Origin: Onchocerca volvulus
Taxonomy: Eukaryota > Nematoda > Chromadorea > Rhabditida > Onchocercidae
Assembly (NCBI GenBank): GCA_000499405.2
Contig: HG738138.1
Span: 2,716,368 to 2,780,367 of the forward strand
Direction of reading: 5' to 3'
DNA length: 64,000 nucleotides
The notes beneath the pieces were generated by a model. It had not been told where the DNA came from, ran no database searches, and saw nothing but the letters and a program-made list of their open reading frames with translations. Made by a program: the position numbers and the translations under genes. The first letter of the stretch is position 1; the number at the start of each line of letters is the position of its first letter. Below, piece after piece: positions 12,250 through 26,450 of this stretch.

Positions 12250-15200
12250 TTCACTGTTTAAAACATGAATTTAAAAAAAAAAAAAAAGAAAAGAAACTGA
12301 AAATTCCAATCAAAACGTTTTGGAAAAACCCAACTTGATTATAAGAAATTTGTTATTACAGGAAACTTATCTTAAAAAATTATAAGAAACTTATTCTTCT
12401 TGATGAAAATATTGATCGGTAATGAACAGGAAATCATAAAAATGATGCTTAACAAAGAAATAAATGGTTGTCATAACAAAAAAAATGTATGATAAATGCT
12501 TATAAATTAGCAGCTAGTGGGTCGAAAAATCCTAACTTAAAAAGAATTTTGCAAAATGAAGAATTCTCACAGTCAAAATTTCCCTGAACTTATATTTTCT
12601 TACAATTTCTCCGATTTTAAACTTTTTCTGTATTTTTTAAACAACAAATATGAATCAGTTTTCTTTCTTTTTTTTTTTTTTTTTCTCTTCTAAACCGTCA
12701 GATGATAGCATTGGTAGCTGAAATAACGATAATTTTGAAAAAAAAAAAAAAAAAAGAATTTGAAGATTTTAGTGATAGATGATTGAAGAACAAATCAAAA
12801 AATTTGGGTGTAAATTTTCTCGAATAACAATTTTTTTTAAAAAAAAACTATTTTTTTCTCTTCTTTTTTTTTTTAAATTTTTTCTAATCCATTTTATTGA
12901 AAAAAATTTAAGTGAAGCAAAAAAAAATTTTTCCTTTTTTTCTTCAGGAAATTACATTGAAACAGTTTGATGAACTTCTTCGCAAATTTTCTCTTATTTT
13001 CACAAATTATTCCAAAATTTTAATTAAATATTAAACGTATTAGAGAAGAATAATAGATTTTTCAAAGAATTTCTAGGCTTATCTTTTTTTAGGTATGCAT
13101 ATTTGAAGGAATGAAGAGAAAAAATAAAAAAAAAAAGGATAGAAGGATTTGGGTGAATTAGAAGTGAATTCTTTCTGCTTTTTTTTACATCTTTTTACAA
13201 ATGTTTTCTTTTTTTTTTTTTTTTTTGAAAAAATATTGTAAAGATAGATAAAGATAAATCCTACTTACAACTGTTCTTCCTATTTTCTACTATTTATTAT
13301 CTCTTTTAGTCACCAAAATTCAACAACTTTTTTTTTGTTGCAATTAAATCGGCAAAATTCGGAAAAACTATTCTTTGATCCTTAAAATTTCTCTACAATT
13401 TTTTTTTTTTTTTTTTTTTTTCTAGAAATTTATACTTTTGCACTCTATTTTTGCTGAAAAAGAAATTGTACCAATTGGTATCAAAGAATGCGGATGTAAC
13501 GACGCTACGACTGTTGTCGATTTATAAATGATCGATGAATCATTTTGTCTTGTCGTTCGATGAACGAAACACACAAACAGGGGTACACATCGAAATTTCA
13601 CGATTTAAAACAGTTAACTTCTTTTTTTTTTTTTTTTCTTTCTTTCGTTCTTTTTTCTTTTTTTTCTTTTTTACTTTTAGTGTTTTATTTTTTTTTTTCT
13701 ATTGTTTGCTTAATTAATGAAAAAATATGCTAAGTTATGAAAATGTATTATTAGATAAAAGAAGATAAAATTATTAGCAACAATCAAGAATTATTGTCAG
13801 ATAAAGGAAATTTGATTATTATTATTCGACAAAGAAAATATAATTATCATTAATAATCAAATGATTATTATCAGACTAGAAGATATAATCATATTAGTAA
13901 TCAATCAATTAATCTTATATTATTCGTAATATTATTATAATAAATATGGGAAAAATACTTTGCGAAAAAGAGAGAGAGAGAGAGAGAGAAAGGAAGGAAA
14001 ACGAAAAAAGTAAAGAAATGGTTTTATTTTGCGATATATATATTTATTCTACTAGCAAATTATTTATGTTTCTTTTCTATCAATCAAACTATATCAAAAT
14101 TAAATGAGAAAAAAAAAAAAGAAAAAGCGAGAAAAATTTCATTTTATCCTTTTCATTTTTTTAATTTTGTCATGAAAATATCAGAATTTAGAAGTTTCGA
14201 ATAAATATTTGATGAATGTATGAATGTAAGAAATGAAAAATGAGCATAAATATGTCGCATTTTATTTTATTGATTATTAAATTTTGAAATTTAGAAGAGA
14301 AAAATATGTTAGCAAGAATGTAAACTAAGAAAATCAAAATTATTGCTAGCAAAAATTTGCTAAACTAAATGGAAATTTATGTTAATTAAAAAAAAAAACA
14401 AACAATTAACTAATTTGATATTATTCATCCAATAACAAATTGATCAATCATTTCCTGCCGATTTAGGACGAGTAAAAATTATAAGCAATTTTAGCTTAAA
14501 AGGTTGAAATGCTTGAAATTGAAATGTTTTTACATCCTTCCAATCTTTACAACTAAACAGATCATTCATTTTTTGAATTACAAAAATCCTTATATATATA
14601 TATATAAACATAAACATTATCAATATCATCTTGTCTTTTTTTTTTTGCACCAAAAAGGATTCAAATATGTGACAAACACTTAAATTGGATCTGCAAAAAA
14701 AAAGGATGGATTTCCGAAAATTTTCAGAATGTTAATGACAATCTAGTCTCGTATAATGAACTCGATAATTAATGAATGATTAACAAAAAGCCTAATTAGA
14801 AATGTAAAAGCAAGAAAAACAAAAAAGAAAAAAAAAATTAATGAAATTTATAAGACAGTTATGACGAATTACTGAAAAATGATTTTAGTCATCTTTTTTT
14901 TTGAAAGTTTCAAAAGTAATTCTTCAAATATTTAACCTTTCAAGAGTTAACACAAAAATAACAAATGAAGAAAGTATATACCATAAATAAAAGATACATT
15001 ATTCATTCATTAGAATATTTTATGAATTACATATATATATATATTAAAAAAAAGCAAAATACAAAAAAAATATAATTTCAATTATAACATTTTATTACAG
15101 AATATTATTATTATTATTGTAATTATTATTAATGATGATTTATCATTTCTCAAATGATTTTGAAGAAAAAAAATAAATGTTTCAATGCAATAATTTTAGA

Positions 15201-16766
15201 TTGAAAGTGAGAAGAAAAAAAAAAAAAAAAAGAAAACGGAAAGCAACTCGATCAGTTCCGTAATTATCGCTCAAACATTTAGAAACATAATAAATAGGAA
15301 AAGACATTACATTTTGATATATGCATATTTTTTTTTTTTTACAATATAACATACCTATATATGTTCATACCATACATGCTTTATGATATTTAAAATTTAA
15401 AAGACAAGTTCTTCTTTTTTTTTTTTTTTTTGTGGTTTTCCTTTTTACTGCAATCGAAAGTTCGTTTTGTCAGAAAAAAGAAAAAAAAATAAGAAAGAAG
15501 AAAGAAGAAAAAGTAGTGATTGAAAGTTTGAAGGATATTATGACATTGCATCTCAAAGATAATAACAAAAAATTTCAAAGTTACGATGAATAAAAATGAA
15601 ATTAAAAAAGTATAAAATGAATTGCAATTAATCAACATATTAGTTGAAATTTTCAAATTTTTTTTCAATTGATTCAATAACATTCACTAATAAATGAGAA
15701 GCATTTTTGAGGCGTTTTTTTTCTTTTTTTTTAAGATTCAGTAATATCGGAAGTGGGTAAAATGAAAAAAAAAAGAAAAAAAAAGGAACTATATGATTTA
15801 GCTGTTTAGTTTTAATAAAATATTTTTGAAATTAATATTTAATTTGATTTTAATCTAATTAGGATCACTAAGATCGTTTACTATATAGTATTGTAATGCA
15901 TTTAATATTTGCCAACAATTAGTGTTACAGTTTATCATCAGAGATAATCCTAGATGAATATCTCAAAGAAACTTCACAATGTTTATCGGCAAATTAATTA
16001 TATATAAAAAAAAAAAAAAATCCACCTAATAAATGTAAGCTAATAAAAAGAAATTTTAACAAATCTTGAAATGAGATTTTTGATAAAAAGAATAGGGAAA
16101 TTTATTTGTTGATTGATTCGTAATAGTAATGTGATAGCAGATGTCTGTTATAACATTCTGATTACGGAAATTACTGATAAGATCGCTAAACGATACAAGA
16201 AAGACATTGCTGAGGTAGGTTAATGTTAGACGAATTAGTCGTAATTAAATTTTCTTTATTGTCATAAATATCACGACACGATAATGATATCAAGCGGGTG
16301 TGCTATTGATAGGAGGATTGAGTTGTATAACGAGTAGTTGAAGTGAAGAAAGATGGATGAAAATTGATGAATTATAGATTGTCTTAAAAGGTGAAAATAT
16401 TTGGAGATTGAGAGAAAGTTGGAGAAATGAAGGAATGAATGATAAGGTAAGAGAAATGAATGAAATATAATGTGTGCATAGATGATGATAAGTGATAATG
16501 GGAAAGGTGATAAGAGAGACAAACACGGGACGAGAAGGAGCAACGAAGGCTCCGCCGAGCGGTATCAGAAGAGGTTATGGCAACAGTTGATATGACGGAT
16601 ACAGTGGGAAGAAGAAGAAGGCGGAATGAATGAATGAATGAATCACGCTGTTCACGTGGAAGCTACTTCCTGATGGCCCTTTTTTTCCTCCTCAATATAT
16701 TTCCTGCTATCAGCAAATGTCCTACTGCAATCATTTTGGGCTTACAGCATTGTGCAAAACATAAAT

Positions 16767-16807
16767 ATGCATGCACAAACATGCACGCGTGCACGTTGCA
16801 TGCACAA
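16767..16807. repeat. Alternating purine-pyrimidine palindrome
   Basis: The centre TGCACGCGTGCA is a perfect 12-bp palindrome, flanked by imperfect inverted arms built on GCATGCA. Much of the 41 bp alternates purine and pyrimidine, the pattern that favours Z-DNA or cruciform extrusion. Confidence 0.6.
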
Positions 16808-19800
16808 ATGCAAGAGAGAAAGACGAACAGAAGACAGATGATAGATTTGTTGATCATTTTGAAGAAAGGAAGGGAGGAAGGATTAGCTGATAATGAAGTC
16901 GAGAACTTGAGGTGAGGTTGGGAATCGAACAAAGAAAATAACCTTAAGGTTCATTCTTTCCTTTTTTTTTTTTTTTTTTTTTTTTAGTATATTTCTTCTT
17001 CATCAATTCCAAACATTTCTTGAAGGATATAAATGACCTGTTCCGACTAATTGAATTGATAAAAGGTCATGACCCGACAGATATAAACTATTTATAGCTT
17101 ATAATTGTATCGCATGATGAAAGGAAATTCTAAATGACAGTTGACATCATAGATGAGAAGATAAGAAAGCAGGTATTATTCAAGGGAGGGGGAGAGAAGG
17201 AAGAACGGGACAAGTGAAGGGATCAGAAATGATAACTGAACCGGTATCATTTATCAATGCTTCTTCATATTCTTTGATAATATTCCTATGATTGTTTGAT
17301 ATCATTTGTATAAACTAACAAACAAATATCAAGAATGACTATTGAATTTGCTTTAAGCATTTTCTCCATATTGTGATGACAGTTTTATGGTGACAGAAAA
17401 AAAAAAAAAAAAGCAGAAATTGTAATTTGAGAGATTAACGGAAGTGAAGAACTGAACGGATGATAATAGAACTTTCCGAACTTTACTTTTCATTTTTTGA
17501 AAAATATTTTTAGGAATAGATGAAATAAAGTGCAAGTCTAAACTATTAAATCAATAGTGAACTAACTTTAAACAGGATTAAAATTGAGAAATTCGAAATA
17601 ACATTTAAAATTATCAAAGATCATCTATTTGACTTATTTCCCACATTCACTTTTATTATGGATGCAGCGGATTTGAGGAAATAATACCGTAGAATGAGAT
17701 CGTTAATTTTGATCGAAATAATTTAGCTTCTAAATTTCCGGATCACTCTTTAGTGAGGGCAAGAAAATTGAATAGCGATAATGGATGAGAGTTGGTTAAA
17801 AGACAAGAAATCATAATAATACATAATTTTGATTGCACCTGGAACAAATTTATTTTTTGAATTGGAATGTTTAGAAGGGACTTCCAACATCAAAAAGCGG
17901 CCGCTCTTTTGTTTTTGTTTCTAATGAAGTTTGTTGGATGGAAACGGTGTGAACGGAATGTGGCGAATACTTGATGACCTCAGTACAATGTCACTTAACC
18001 ACTTTATCTATCTGTTATTACATGATTATCGTCATATATCAAAAATATCAATGTTTAATATTACTAAGTCAAGAGAAGTAACTTAATAATATTAAAAATT
18101 GCAAGTAACACTTTCATATGTCTATTAGGGCTTTTAATAATGAAATCAATTACCATCTCTGAGCATATAATTTGAAATTGTAGAAGAATACGCGATTATA
18201 TTATTACTTCCATAATATCTTATTACTTCCGATAATTGAATATTCTATAATTATTAAGATATGATTATGAAAATTTCTTCGAAATAAGAGGATGAGGAAT
18301 ATTCAGAATGATTTAGTGATACCATGATAATATGAATATTTATTTCAGTAATTCTCAATTCTAACTTATTAAATGCCATCCAAAAGTAATCATACTAAAC
18401 AAGCATATTGGTATTTTTCCTGCAAAATTTGTCGAAATAAAAATGTTGATCAAAATAGCATCTAAAAATTAGAAAATTATCGGGACATTAAAAATTTTAT
18501 AACGAAAAGTAATGAAATATTCTGTGAAAATTACATAGAAAAGTATTTACTATGATAGCAATGATAATGCTTATCAGTTTAGCGCTCTGCAAATTACAAT
18601 CATTTTTAGCCAATTATTTGAGTTATCATTATTAGCATATCATTTTAATTCTATACATTCATATCAATTAAACAATGGCAAAAAGAAAAAAGAAAAAAAA
18701 GAAAAAAACTCCCTACTTAAAATTCATTTGATAACTGATATATGTATATCAAAAATGGATGAAATCTTAGTTCATTCCACTTCGCATCTTACGGCTCGTA
18801 GCTTTTTAAGATGATCGATTTGATATCAAATTTGAAATATCCAAGCAAAATAGCTTTTACTGCTACCCGTTTCCAAGTGTGTCGCTGTGGATACCAAATG
18901 AAAAGAAGAAAGAAGAAAAAAATTGCATTTGATGTATGAGTATAATTCGAAAAAATATATATATATATATGTACTGCAAATAATTTTGGAAGAATTTCCA
19001 GAATATCGAACGTAACTCTTCGTTATTTCCATAAATGCAAAAAAAAAAAAAAAAAAAAAAAGAGGAAAATGCATTTAAAAAAAAATTTGTTCGTCATTTA
19101 AGGGGACAACAAAGAATGACAACGAATGGATAATGCGACAGGAACCGTTATTAGTAATTGAGTCAAGGCTGAACTAATAAAAACAAGGTATAAAGGAAGA
19201 AGGATAAGTGGACCATTTTTTTGGCAATCTTTTTTTCATCATCATCATCATTATCATGATGAGATGAATAAAACTTTATCTCCTCTGAGGAAAAGATAGA
19301 AGGAAGAAGAGGAAAAGGAAAGAAAATGAACATTAGTTAATATGTCAAGTAGTAATAATAGTAATAGTTGGTAATAGTTGTAATAGTAATGATAAGAAAA
19401 AAGGAATTAGAAGGAAGGAATGATGAAAATTGATGAAATAACAGAAAGAGGATGATAGAAGGGTGAAAGGGTACGAAGGAATGAAATGAAATAGGATGGT
19501 GAAAGAAAAAAAAAAAAAAAACGATCGGCTGATGAAGTTTTCAAGGAAAAAAGATGAAAGAAAAAAGAGGAGAAGAAGAAGGAGGAGGATATTATTTCTT
19601 TATACCTGTATAATATGATAGTAAGAAGAATGAAATAAGAATGAAATTTGAAAAAAAAAAAAAAAAAAAAAGAAGAAACATAGGTATGTCTAATGTGGAA
19701 CGGAGATGATCGTTGTGGACAACAACTAGCCGATTGAATCCGGTATCATTCATTCTTTCCCTTCCCTTTACCTTCTCATTTAAAACAGTTTTGATGGACC

Positions 19801-19890
19801 GTTGTTTGTTGAAAATATCACGCCCCGTGGAAAAGACGAATGATACGTTTGTTGTCAACAGTATATGTGGACATCATTTTGGTGACAATG

Positions 19891-19979
19891 CTTCTTCTTC
19901 TTCTTCTTCTTCTTCGCCGTTACTGTCAACCTTTTCTTTCCTAACTTCCTTCTCTCATTTCTTCACAATTAACCACCAT

Positions 19980-20014
<35 letters not shown>
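19891..20014. repeat. Two trinucleotide microsatellites
   Basis: A (CTT)n array at 19891-19915 and an (ACT)n array at 19978-20014 lie about 60 bp apart. A plus-strand open frame runs through both and reads as poly-Ser then poly-Tyr, which is a by-product of the repeats rather than evidence for a protein. Confidence 0.9.
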
Positions 20015-20015
<1 letters not shown>

Positions 20016-22365
20016 CTTCAAGGCCAAATCATCATATCTCATCGAGATAGTGAATGATATTTATGAACAGAGAGAGGCATTGCTTTTTCTTACGGTGTAT
20101 CTCTCGTAGAAATCAGCCATCAAATAGATGATGGTGATCGGCGATCATGCGGATAGGCGGCAGCGCAGATGGAAGGAATTCATTGTTGCAAAATTGCGCT
20201 TCTTAGACGAAATCGGTCATTTATCCGATTTCCCTTATAGTATGTGATAGGTAGATAGATGGATGGACATTCTAAGAAACGGAATGACCTTAATCGAAAA
20301 TCAAGTTTGTTACAACTCACTGTTCCCTAAGCTCTTTTCCATTCCTGTCACCTTCTTCTTACCTGAGTTTTCTCTCTATTCTCATCATCACTTATGAACT
20401 CCTTCATCATTGAAATAAATTATTTATGAGTGAATGAATGAATGGATTGTAAAGATAATCTTATCAATAGTAATGATGATAATGATAGTATTTTTTTTTT
20501 CAGTTCTAACATTTCGTTCGTACATCACTGATTTCACTCTTATTTAGTAAGTTCACAATAAATTGATAAGATACTATCATCATTATCACTATACTTATAT
20601 TTTCGGTATGCCACTCATCTTTTTCATCATTTTAACTATTCGAATGATCGATACTGATCGATATAAAATAATTGGTTTGATATTTGTAATGGAAAACTAA
20701 GAGCTTGTCATCATAAATTCAACTTGTTAGAATGTCATTGTATCATTTTATGAGAAACAGGTAGAAAAATGAACGAAGAAACGACGAAAAAAAAAAGGTC
20801 ATAAAGATGACGAAAGACAAGTTACAAAAAAAAAAAAAAAGAAAAAGAAAGCAAGCTATTTGAAAAAAATGGCAAAAGATTGGTAAAAAAAGTAAAAAAA
20901 ATCGTAAGAATATTACATCTTCTATAGAAAAGGAAAAGGAATGAAGCATTGAAAAAAAAAAAAAAAAAAAAGAATAATCAGAATTACCCGAAAATCTTTT
21001 TCGTCAAATCTTTGAATTCATTCTGTAAAGAACATTTTCTCATGCTAAATTTATTATAATTCATTTCATATTCTGTACAGTCTTCTGATTACCTAATATA
21101 CAATTTTCAACTTTACCCAATATTTCATTTATCAATGTATCAAAAAAGAGGGAGAGAAAAAAAGAAGCTTATCAATATTCCTTTTTTTATTATTAATGTA
21201 TTAAAGTATGTGAAATGAAGTTTAATAGTTCTATTAAAATTTATCATTTAAGAGTGATAATGAATACCATTGATTTTAATTTAATAATCAAGTAATATTG
21301 TTAAGATAATAAAAAAAAAAAAAAAAAAAATTCGAAATTTAAAGATGATATTTTGTAATCTCTGTGCTTTATAGAACTGATATATCTTTCATTTAATCCT
21401 TCTCTTTTCAGTTCATTAAAATCATAACTGTGAAAGCCAAAATGTATTGGACAAAATAAATACAATTTTCAACACTAATTTCCAACTTATCTTAACTTAT
21501 CAACATTAAAGTTCCATATTTTGACTCTTTCAATTTTAATCACTTCCTATGATCAATAGTATTTTTTGATATTATCCAACATTTATATTTTAGTGATATG
21601 TTTACATTGAATATTTCAGAAATAAATCAGAGGATTCCGAAGAAACAATTATTTTCTCCAAATAATCCGAACTAGATGGAAAGATGATAATTAAATATTG
21701 GCAAATAATGCCGGAACATCGCAGGATTTAATTCAAAAAAAAATGCACCTCGAAGAAAAATTTAATCATTCAGTAATTGTAATTTAATCAGAAAAAAATG
21801 TCAACAAAAAAAAAATTTTTTTAATTAAACAAAGCAACATTAGCGATTAACTGAGTTTAAAATAAGTTTTGAAGAATTTTCATTTCAAAATTTTCATAAT
21901 TTTTGCACCTTCTTTGGTTTATAAGGATAATTATTATGTTACTAGCTGATTATCGCTAATGAATATAAATTCATTGCTATCTTTTAAGACAAGAAAAATG
22001 ATTATTGAAGCGATAAATTTATTTTGTTTTTAAATATGATTGACAAAAAGATATATTTGATATAAATAGGAATTTTCAATAATACATAGTATTAATCAAA
22101 CATACGCAAAAAGAAAAAAAAAAAGGAATTGTCATTTAATTATCAAAAGTACACAAATTCAATAACAACTTTTTGACTTTAATCAAATTTCATCTTTTCC
22201 TTTTTTTTTTCTTTTTATCAATTTCATTTCAGTTGTTAAGTTCTAGAAGATTGGATTACACTAAGCGTATAATGTCACATTATCAATGGAATGAATCGTT
22301 GTTGTAGCTAAATTGAAGTAATTTAGCTAATTAATTAAATTTTTCATTATTACAATTCTATTTCA

Positions 22366-22379
22366 ATCTCTCTCTCCCT

Positions 22380-22416
<37 letters not shown>

Positions 22417-22425
22417 TCTCTCTCA
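22366..22425. repeat. (CT)n microsatellite
   Basis: About 60 bp of CT dinucleotides with a few CCCT interruptions. Confidence 0.9.
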
Positions 22426-23431
22426 TTCCATTTGCTTTTAGTATTAGCATAGATTGATATTTCTATCATAATGTATTTATTAAACAACAGATTAAATTTT
22501 ATTTAAAAGATATATCATTTGTGCTTGGCAAAGTTCAAAATTATTTACGCTATCATGATGCTTACTGTACTTGACAGCTGGTAATACGATATTAGCTGCA
22601 AAGTACAGTAAGCAACCTTTAAAATGATCAATATTTTTCGTATTAAAAAAAAGAAAAAAAAACTGTACGGAAAATCTGTAATGAAAATAAATTCATCAAA
22701 ATATCATCGCATAACTTTATTCGTGTCATTTTCATTTCAATTCAGTTCAGAAAAAAAGAAGAAAAAAAAAGGAAGAAATTGCATGAATGAATATGATTTA
22801 GCTGTAAGTAATCAATGATGTAAATAATATTTGAAATTAATGAATTAAATAGAATTTAAAATATTCAAAATAGAAGGAAAGAAGGAAAAAAAAAGAGAGA
22901 GAGAATTTAGCGTGAAAAAGGATAATTCGTGAAAGGACGGATTATAGGAATTGATACATTTTTTTTAATACTGACCGCTTTTCTTTTTTTTTTTTTCTTT
23001 TTTGCTAAACAAATAAACAAACAAAGATTAGAGAGAAAAAAAAGAAAAAGTTAATAAATGGATAAAGAAGGATTTAGTTAAGAGGTAAATGAAGAGGAAG
23101 ATGAAGAGGAGGAGGAATGGAAGAGGAAGAAGAGGAGGATAACTCAACCACCGCCAAAATATTTTGACAACAAATTTTCTATTCTTTTTCTTTTTATTTT
23201 TTTTTTCTCTTTTTTTTTTTGAAACAAATAATCATTAGTGATTGTGAAATAGTTGGTTAAGGGTTGAAATAATAGAGGGAAGAATGAATGATTGCAAAGT
23301 TGATGATAGTCAGGAAGGAGCTTAAAGTTTTGCAAGCTAACTATTTGATATCGAGACTGGAGAGAGAGATTAGCTCTCATGTCCGGCTTCAACTTCACTT
23401 TCCTCTACTCGTTCCTGTATGTGCAGCTGCT

Positions 23432-23507
23432 ATTCCTTCTTCCTTCCTTCCTTCCTTCCTTCCTTTCCTTCCTTTCTTCCTTCCTTCCTTTCCTTTCCTT
23501 TCCTTCA
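23432..23507. repeat. (CCTT)n microsatellite
   Basis: About 75 bp of CCTT tetranucleotide units with scattered extra T or C bases. Open frames on both strands through this array are low-complexity artefacts. Confidence 0.9.
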
Positions 23508-26450
23508 GCCATCCATTCTCTTTTCCGCTCTTCGCTTCAAAATCATTACAATCAATGATCAGGTGGATCATTTTGAACTGAACATACACAATATTTTTCC
23601 AATCACTAAATTCTCTCTCTCTCCCTCTCTCTCTCTTTCTCTCTCTAACTTTGATCACATTTCAAATATCTTCTTTTAATATATTTTGTTATTTAAATTC
23701 ATCAAATATTCATTTGATGCAGCAGAATGCAACAAAAATAACCACTTAGAAAAAGATCTTTGCGGCGTTAAAAATTATTTCAAATATTTCGCTTACTTAT
23801 AATCGTAATTGCTTCTTTTCTATCCAATATTTCATCAATTAAATGAAATCAACCTTTTCATTAAAAGCTTTTTTTTTTTTTCTTTTTCTTTTGATTGCAT
23901 AAGTATCGATTGAGAAAGAAAAAAAAAAACGAAATTTTAAAAAGAATAAATATTTGTTAATCAATGATTAATGTATGAAATTTCTTATAAAGTTCCAACT
24001 TTTTCTTTTTTTTTTTTTTTTGAGTTATTTTCGATACAATAATCATAGCACAAAAGTATTCAAGTACTCATTGTGATGGGGGAATTGATAAATTTCTCGT
24101 CTCAATATGTGAACGGATATTAAATAATCATTATTATTATTATACGAAGAGGATTTAAAAAAAAATTTGCTTCCATATAATCGTTTTTTTTTTTTTTTTT
24201 CATCCTCTTTTACAAAAGACTGAAGTGTTGTTTAAATTAACCAATTCAAGAATACAAAATATTCTAAAAAAATAAAAAAAAAAAAACGAAAGATTCAAAA
24301 TCATTCTACTGAATTCAATCGAAATAAATCATCATAGTGCTGCGGTGAAAACTGCCACAATGTTAGAAAAAATGATGGAATATATTCGAAATTTTAAACT
24401 TATCAACAAGGCGCAACAAAAAACGAAAAACTTATCACTTTTAAACTTATCAAGGAGGCCTAGCAAAAAAAAAAAGAAAGAAAAAACTTAACTATCGGCA
24501 GTTTTAACGAATGGATAAATTAGATAGAAAAGACCATCTTCTGGCTTCTGTAAGTAATTTCTTTCAGAAGATGAATATAAAATAATATCTTAATTATGAC
24601 CGAAAAACCTCTTATTAAGCTTCTTATAGCCAGGTAATTGTCAATTCAAAAATAAGGAAAAATTTCTATAAAGAATTCTAACCTTGTAACGCAATGAATG
24701 ATAATGGAATGATCAAGAAAGATAAGATTATCTTTATAACTTGAAAAAAAAAGATTAAGACACATTTATCTATTATCAATTTGATTCAATAATGATTATT
24801 AGATAGGATGACAAATGCAAGCAAATATGAGAGGAAGATGAAAATAATTTTAGCACACTATGTTGATTTTTGAAAAAGGACAAAACGAGAAAAAGAAATG
24901 GGAGAGAAAAAAAAGAAAACAAGACTTCCTGGTTAGATAGTAAGATATATTAATGAATAGAAAAAATTCTTTCATTAGAAAGGAATGTCAATAAAAAAAA
25001 AAACAAAAAAAACTTCGAGATATGATAGGAATAAATATCGATCGCATACAATACCAGATTTGATCAATCATTTTCCAAATTGTGATGTTAGCGAATCGTA
25101 TCGTAAAGTTTTAAATGACATAAATTAGAATGATCTAGGATCTAAATTCACTCCCATTTTCTTTGTTCATCATCCAACAAAATCGAACAAATGATAAAAG
25201 TTAGCAGCATTTATATTCGTCGTAACTGTTTTGTGTATCTTTTACAACCAAAAATATTCATTTATCATTCGATGATACTACATTTCGACCACAAACGTTT
25301 ATTTATGACATATTACTTTAATGTATCATTTATTATAATTTGATTCCAAATGTCTCTCGGTCTTGCTAATATTTTGCAATTTTAAATATATAAGAACCAA
25401 CTGATATTCTTTGTCATCATCATATATATTTGGCGAAATTGACTCATTTTTGTAAAAAAAAAAAAAGGAAAGAAAAAAACCATATTTTATGATTTTATTT
25501 GTAGAATAACAATTATTCCGAAGAAAAAAAGAAAAAAACTTCTGAAAAGAATATGCATTACACGTACTTTTCAATTATATATTTTGATTCTCCGTAAAGG
25601 AGCTTTAGATTTCAGACCTGTTTGAGATGAGTAAGATAAAATTATCAAACTATATATTAGTTTGTATGATAAGCGATCATTTTAGAAACCCAGCTCCTTT
25701 AGATCACGATGAATTAACTGTATGTTTTATAATATATGTTGAAGACTTTTAAAAATATTTTTTGGTATCTATGTGACAAAGGGAAAGAGGACTTAGAAGA
25801 ATGAATTTGCTGAAAAAACTTATCAATTCCATAAATGATCTCTTTATTTCATTTTCAAGACTGCTATATATTATTTGTTCCATCTCTTTTCGCTTAATGA
25901 TATCACTGATCAATGAATTCATTTCATCACAACCATATCTCATATAAAATTTTCCGATCAAAAAATGATCAAAAGCGATGAAGTACAGTTTTATGAACTT
26001 CAAAATCGTATCACTTTAGCAAAGTAATATTCATTTTTAGATATGTTAAAATTCGTCTTCTGACAAATGATTCAATTCAATTCATCGTATTTTAACTCAT
26101 GAATGAAACATTTACTACCGTAGTATCCACTGAATTGCTTACAACATTCATATGAATTGTAAAGTGGAAATTGGAAGAAAAATCTAGATAAAGACTGCCT
26201 GTCCAGAACGGTCTCAATAATTGGTGCTACTTTTTTTCTGCAAATAATATTTTTTTCCATTGTCACATCCAATATGGAAGTTTTTGTGAAGCGCGATACG
26301 GTAGTACTAAAAAAAGTTTGGAATGTTATTCGGCGCAAGAAGTGGAAATAAGGGGAGGAATAAAAGTTAAGGAAAAGATGAATGAAAGAGGGAAGAACAA
26401 AAAGAGAAGTGCGAAATTCTTCCATAAGTATTTATCATTCTTTTAGGGAT

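Larger units (their letters stand above)
8601..16500. other. Gene-poor AT-rich region
   Basis: No ORF here looks like a conserved protein. Long A and T runs recur every few hundred bases. Microsatellites include (ATTCA)n at about 10973-11024, (GATAT)n at 11541-11562, (AG)n at 13968-13990 and (TA)n near 14593. Slightly more GC-rich patches at 10700-11150 and 11960-12250 could be regulatory. The region may be the lin-1 promoter, a large lin-1 5' intron, or plain intergenic DNA. Confidence 0.5.
16501..26450. other. Gene-poor, repeat-rich region
   Basis: No supportable coding exon. Simple repeats include a GCATGC-rich palindrome near 16767-16807, (AT)n at 18957-18971, (CTT)n at 19891-19915, (ACT)n at 19978-20014, (CT)n at about 22366-22425, (CCTT)n at 23432-23507 and (CT)n at 23611-23646. 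A diverged duplication with core TTTTAAACTTATCAA lies at 24390-24470. A minus-strand frame at 26072-26425 is open but resembles nothing known. Confidence 0.5.

Noticed and set aside
19713..20057. Plus-strand 114-codon frame with poly-Ser and poly-Tyr
   Set aside because: The length comes from two trinucleotide microsatellites.
23144..23679. Overlapping frames on both strands near 23.4 kb
   Set aside because: All run through the (CCTT)n and (CT)n arrays and are low-complexity.
26072..26425. Minus-strand 117-codon frame
   Set aside because: It is long for this composition but has no recognisable motif, no good splice borders and no linked exons.
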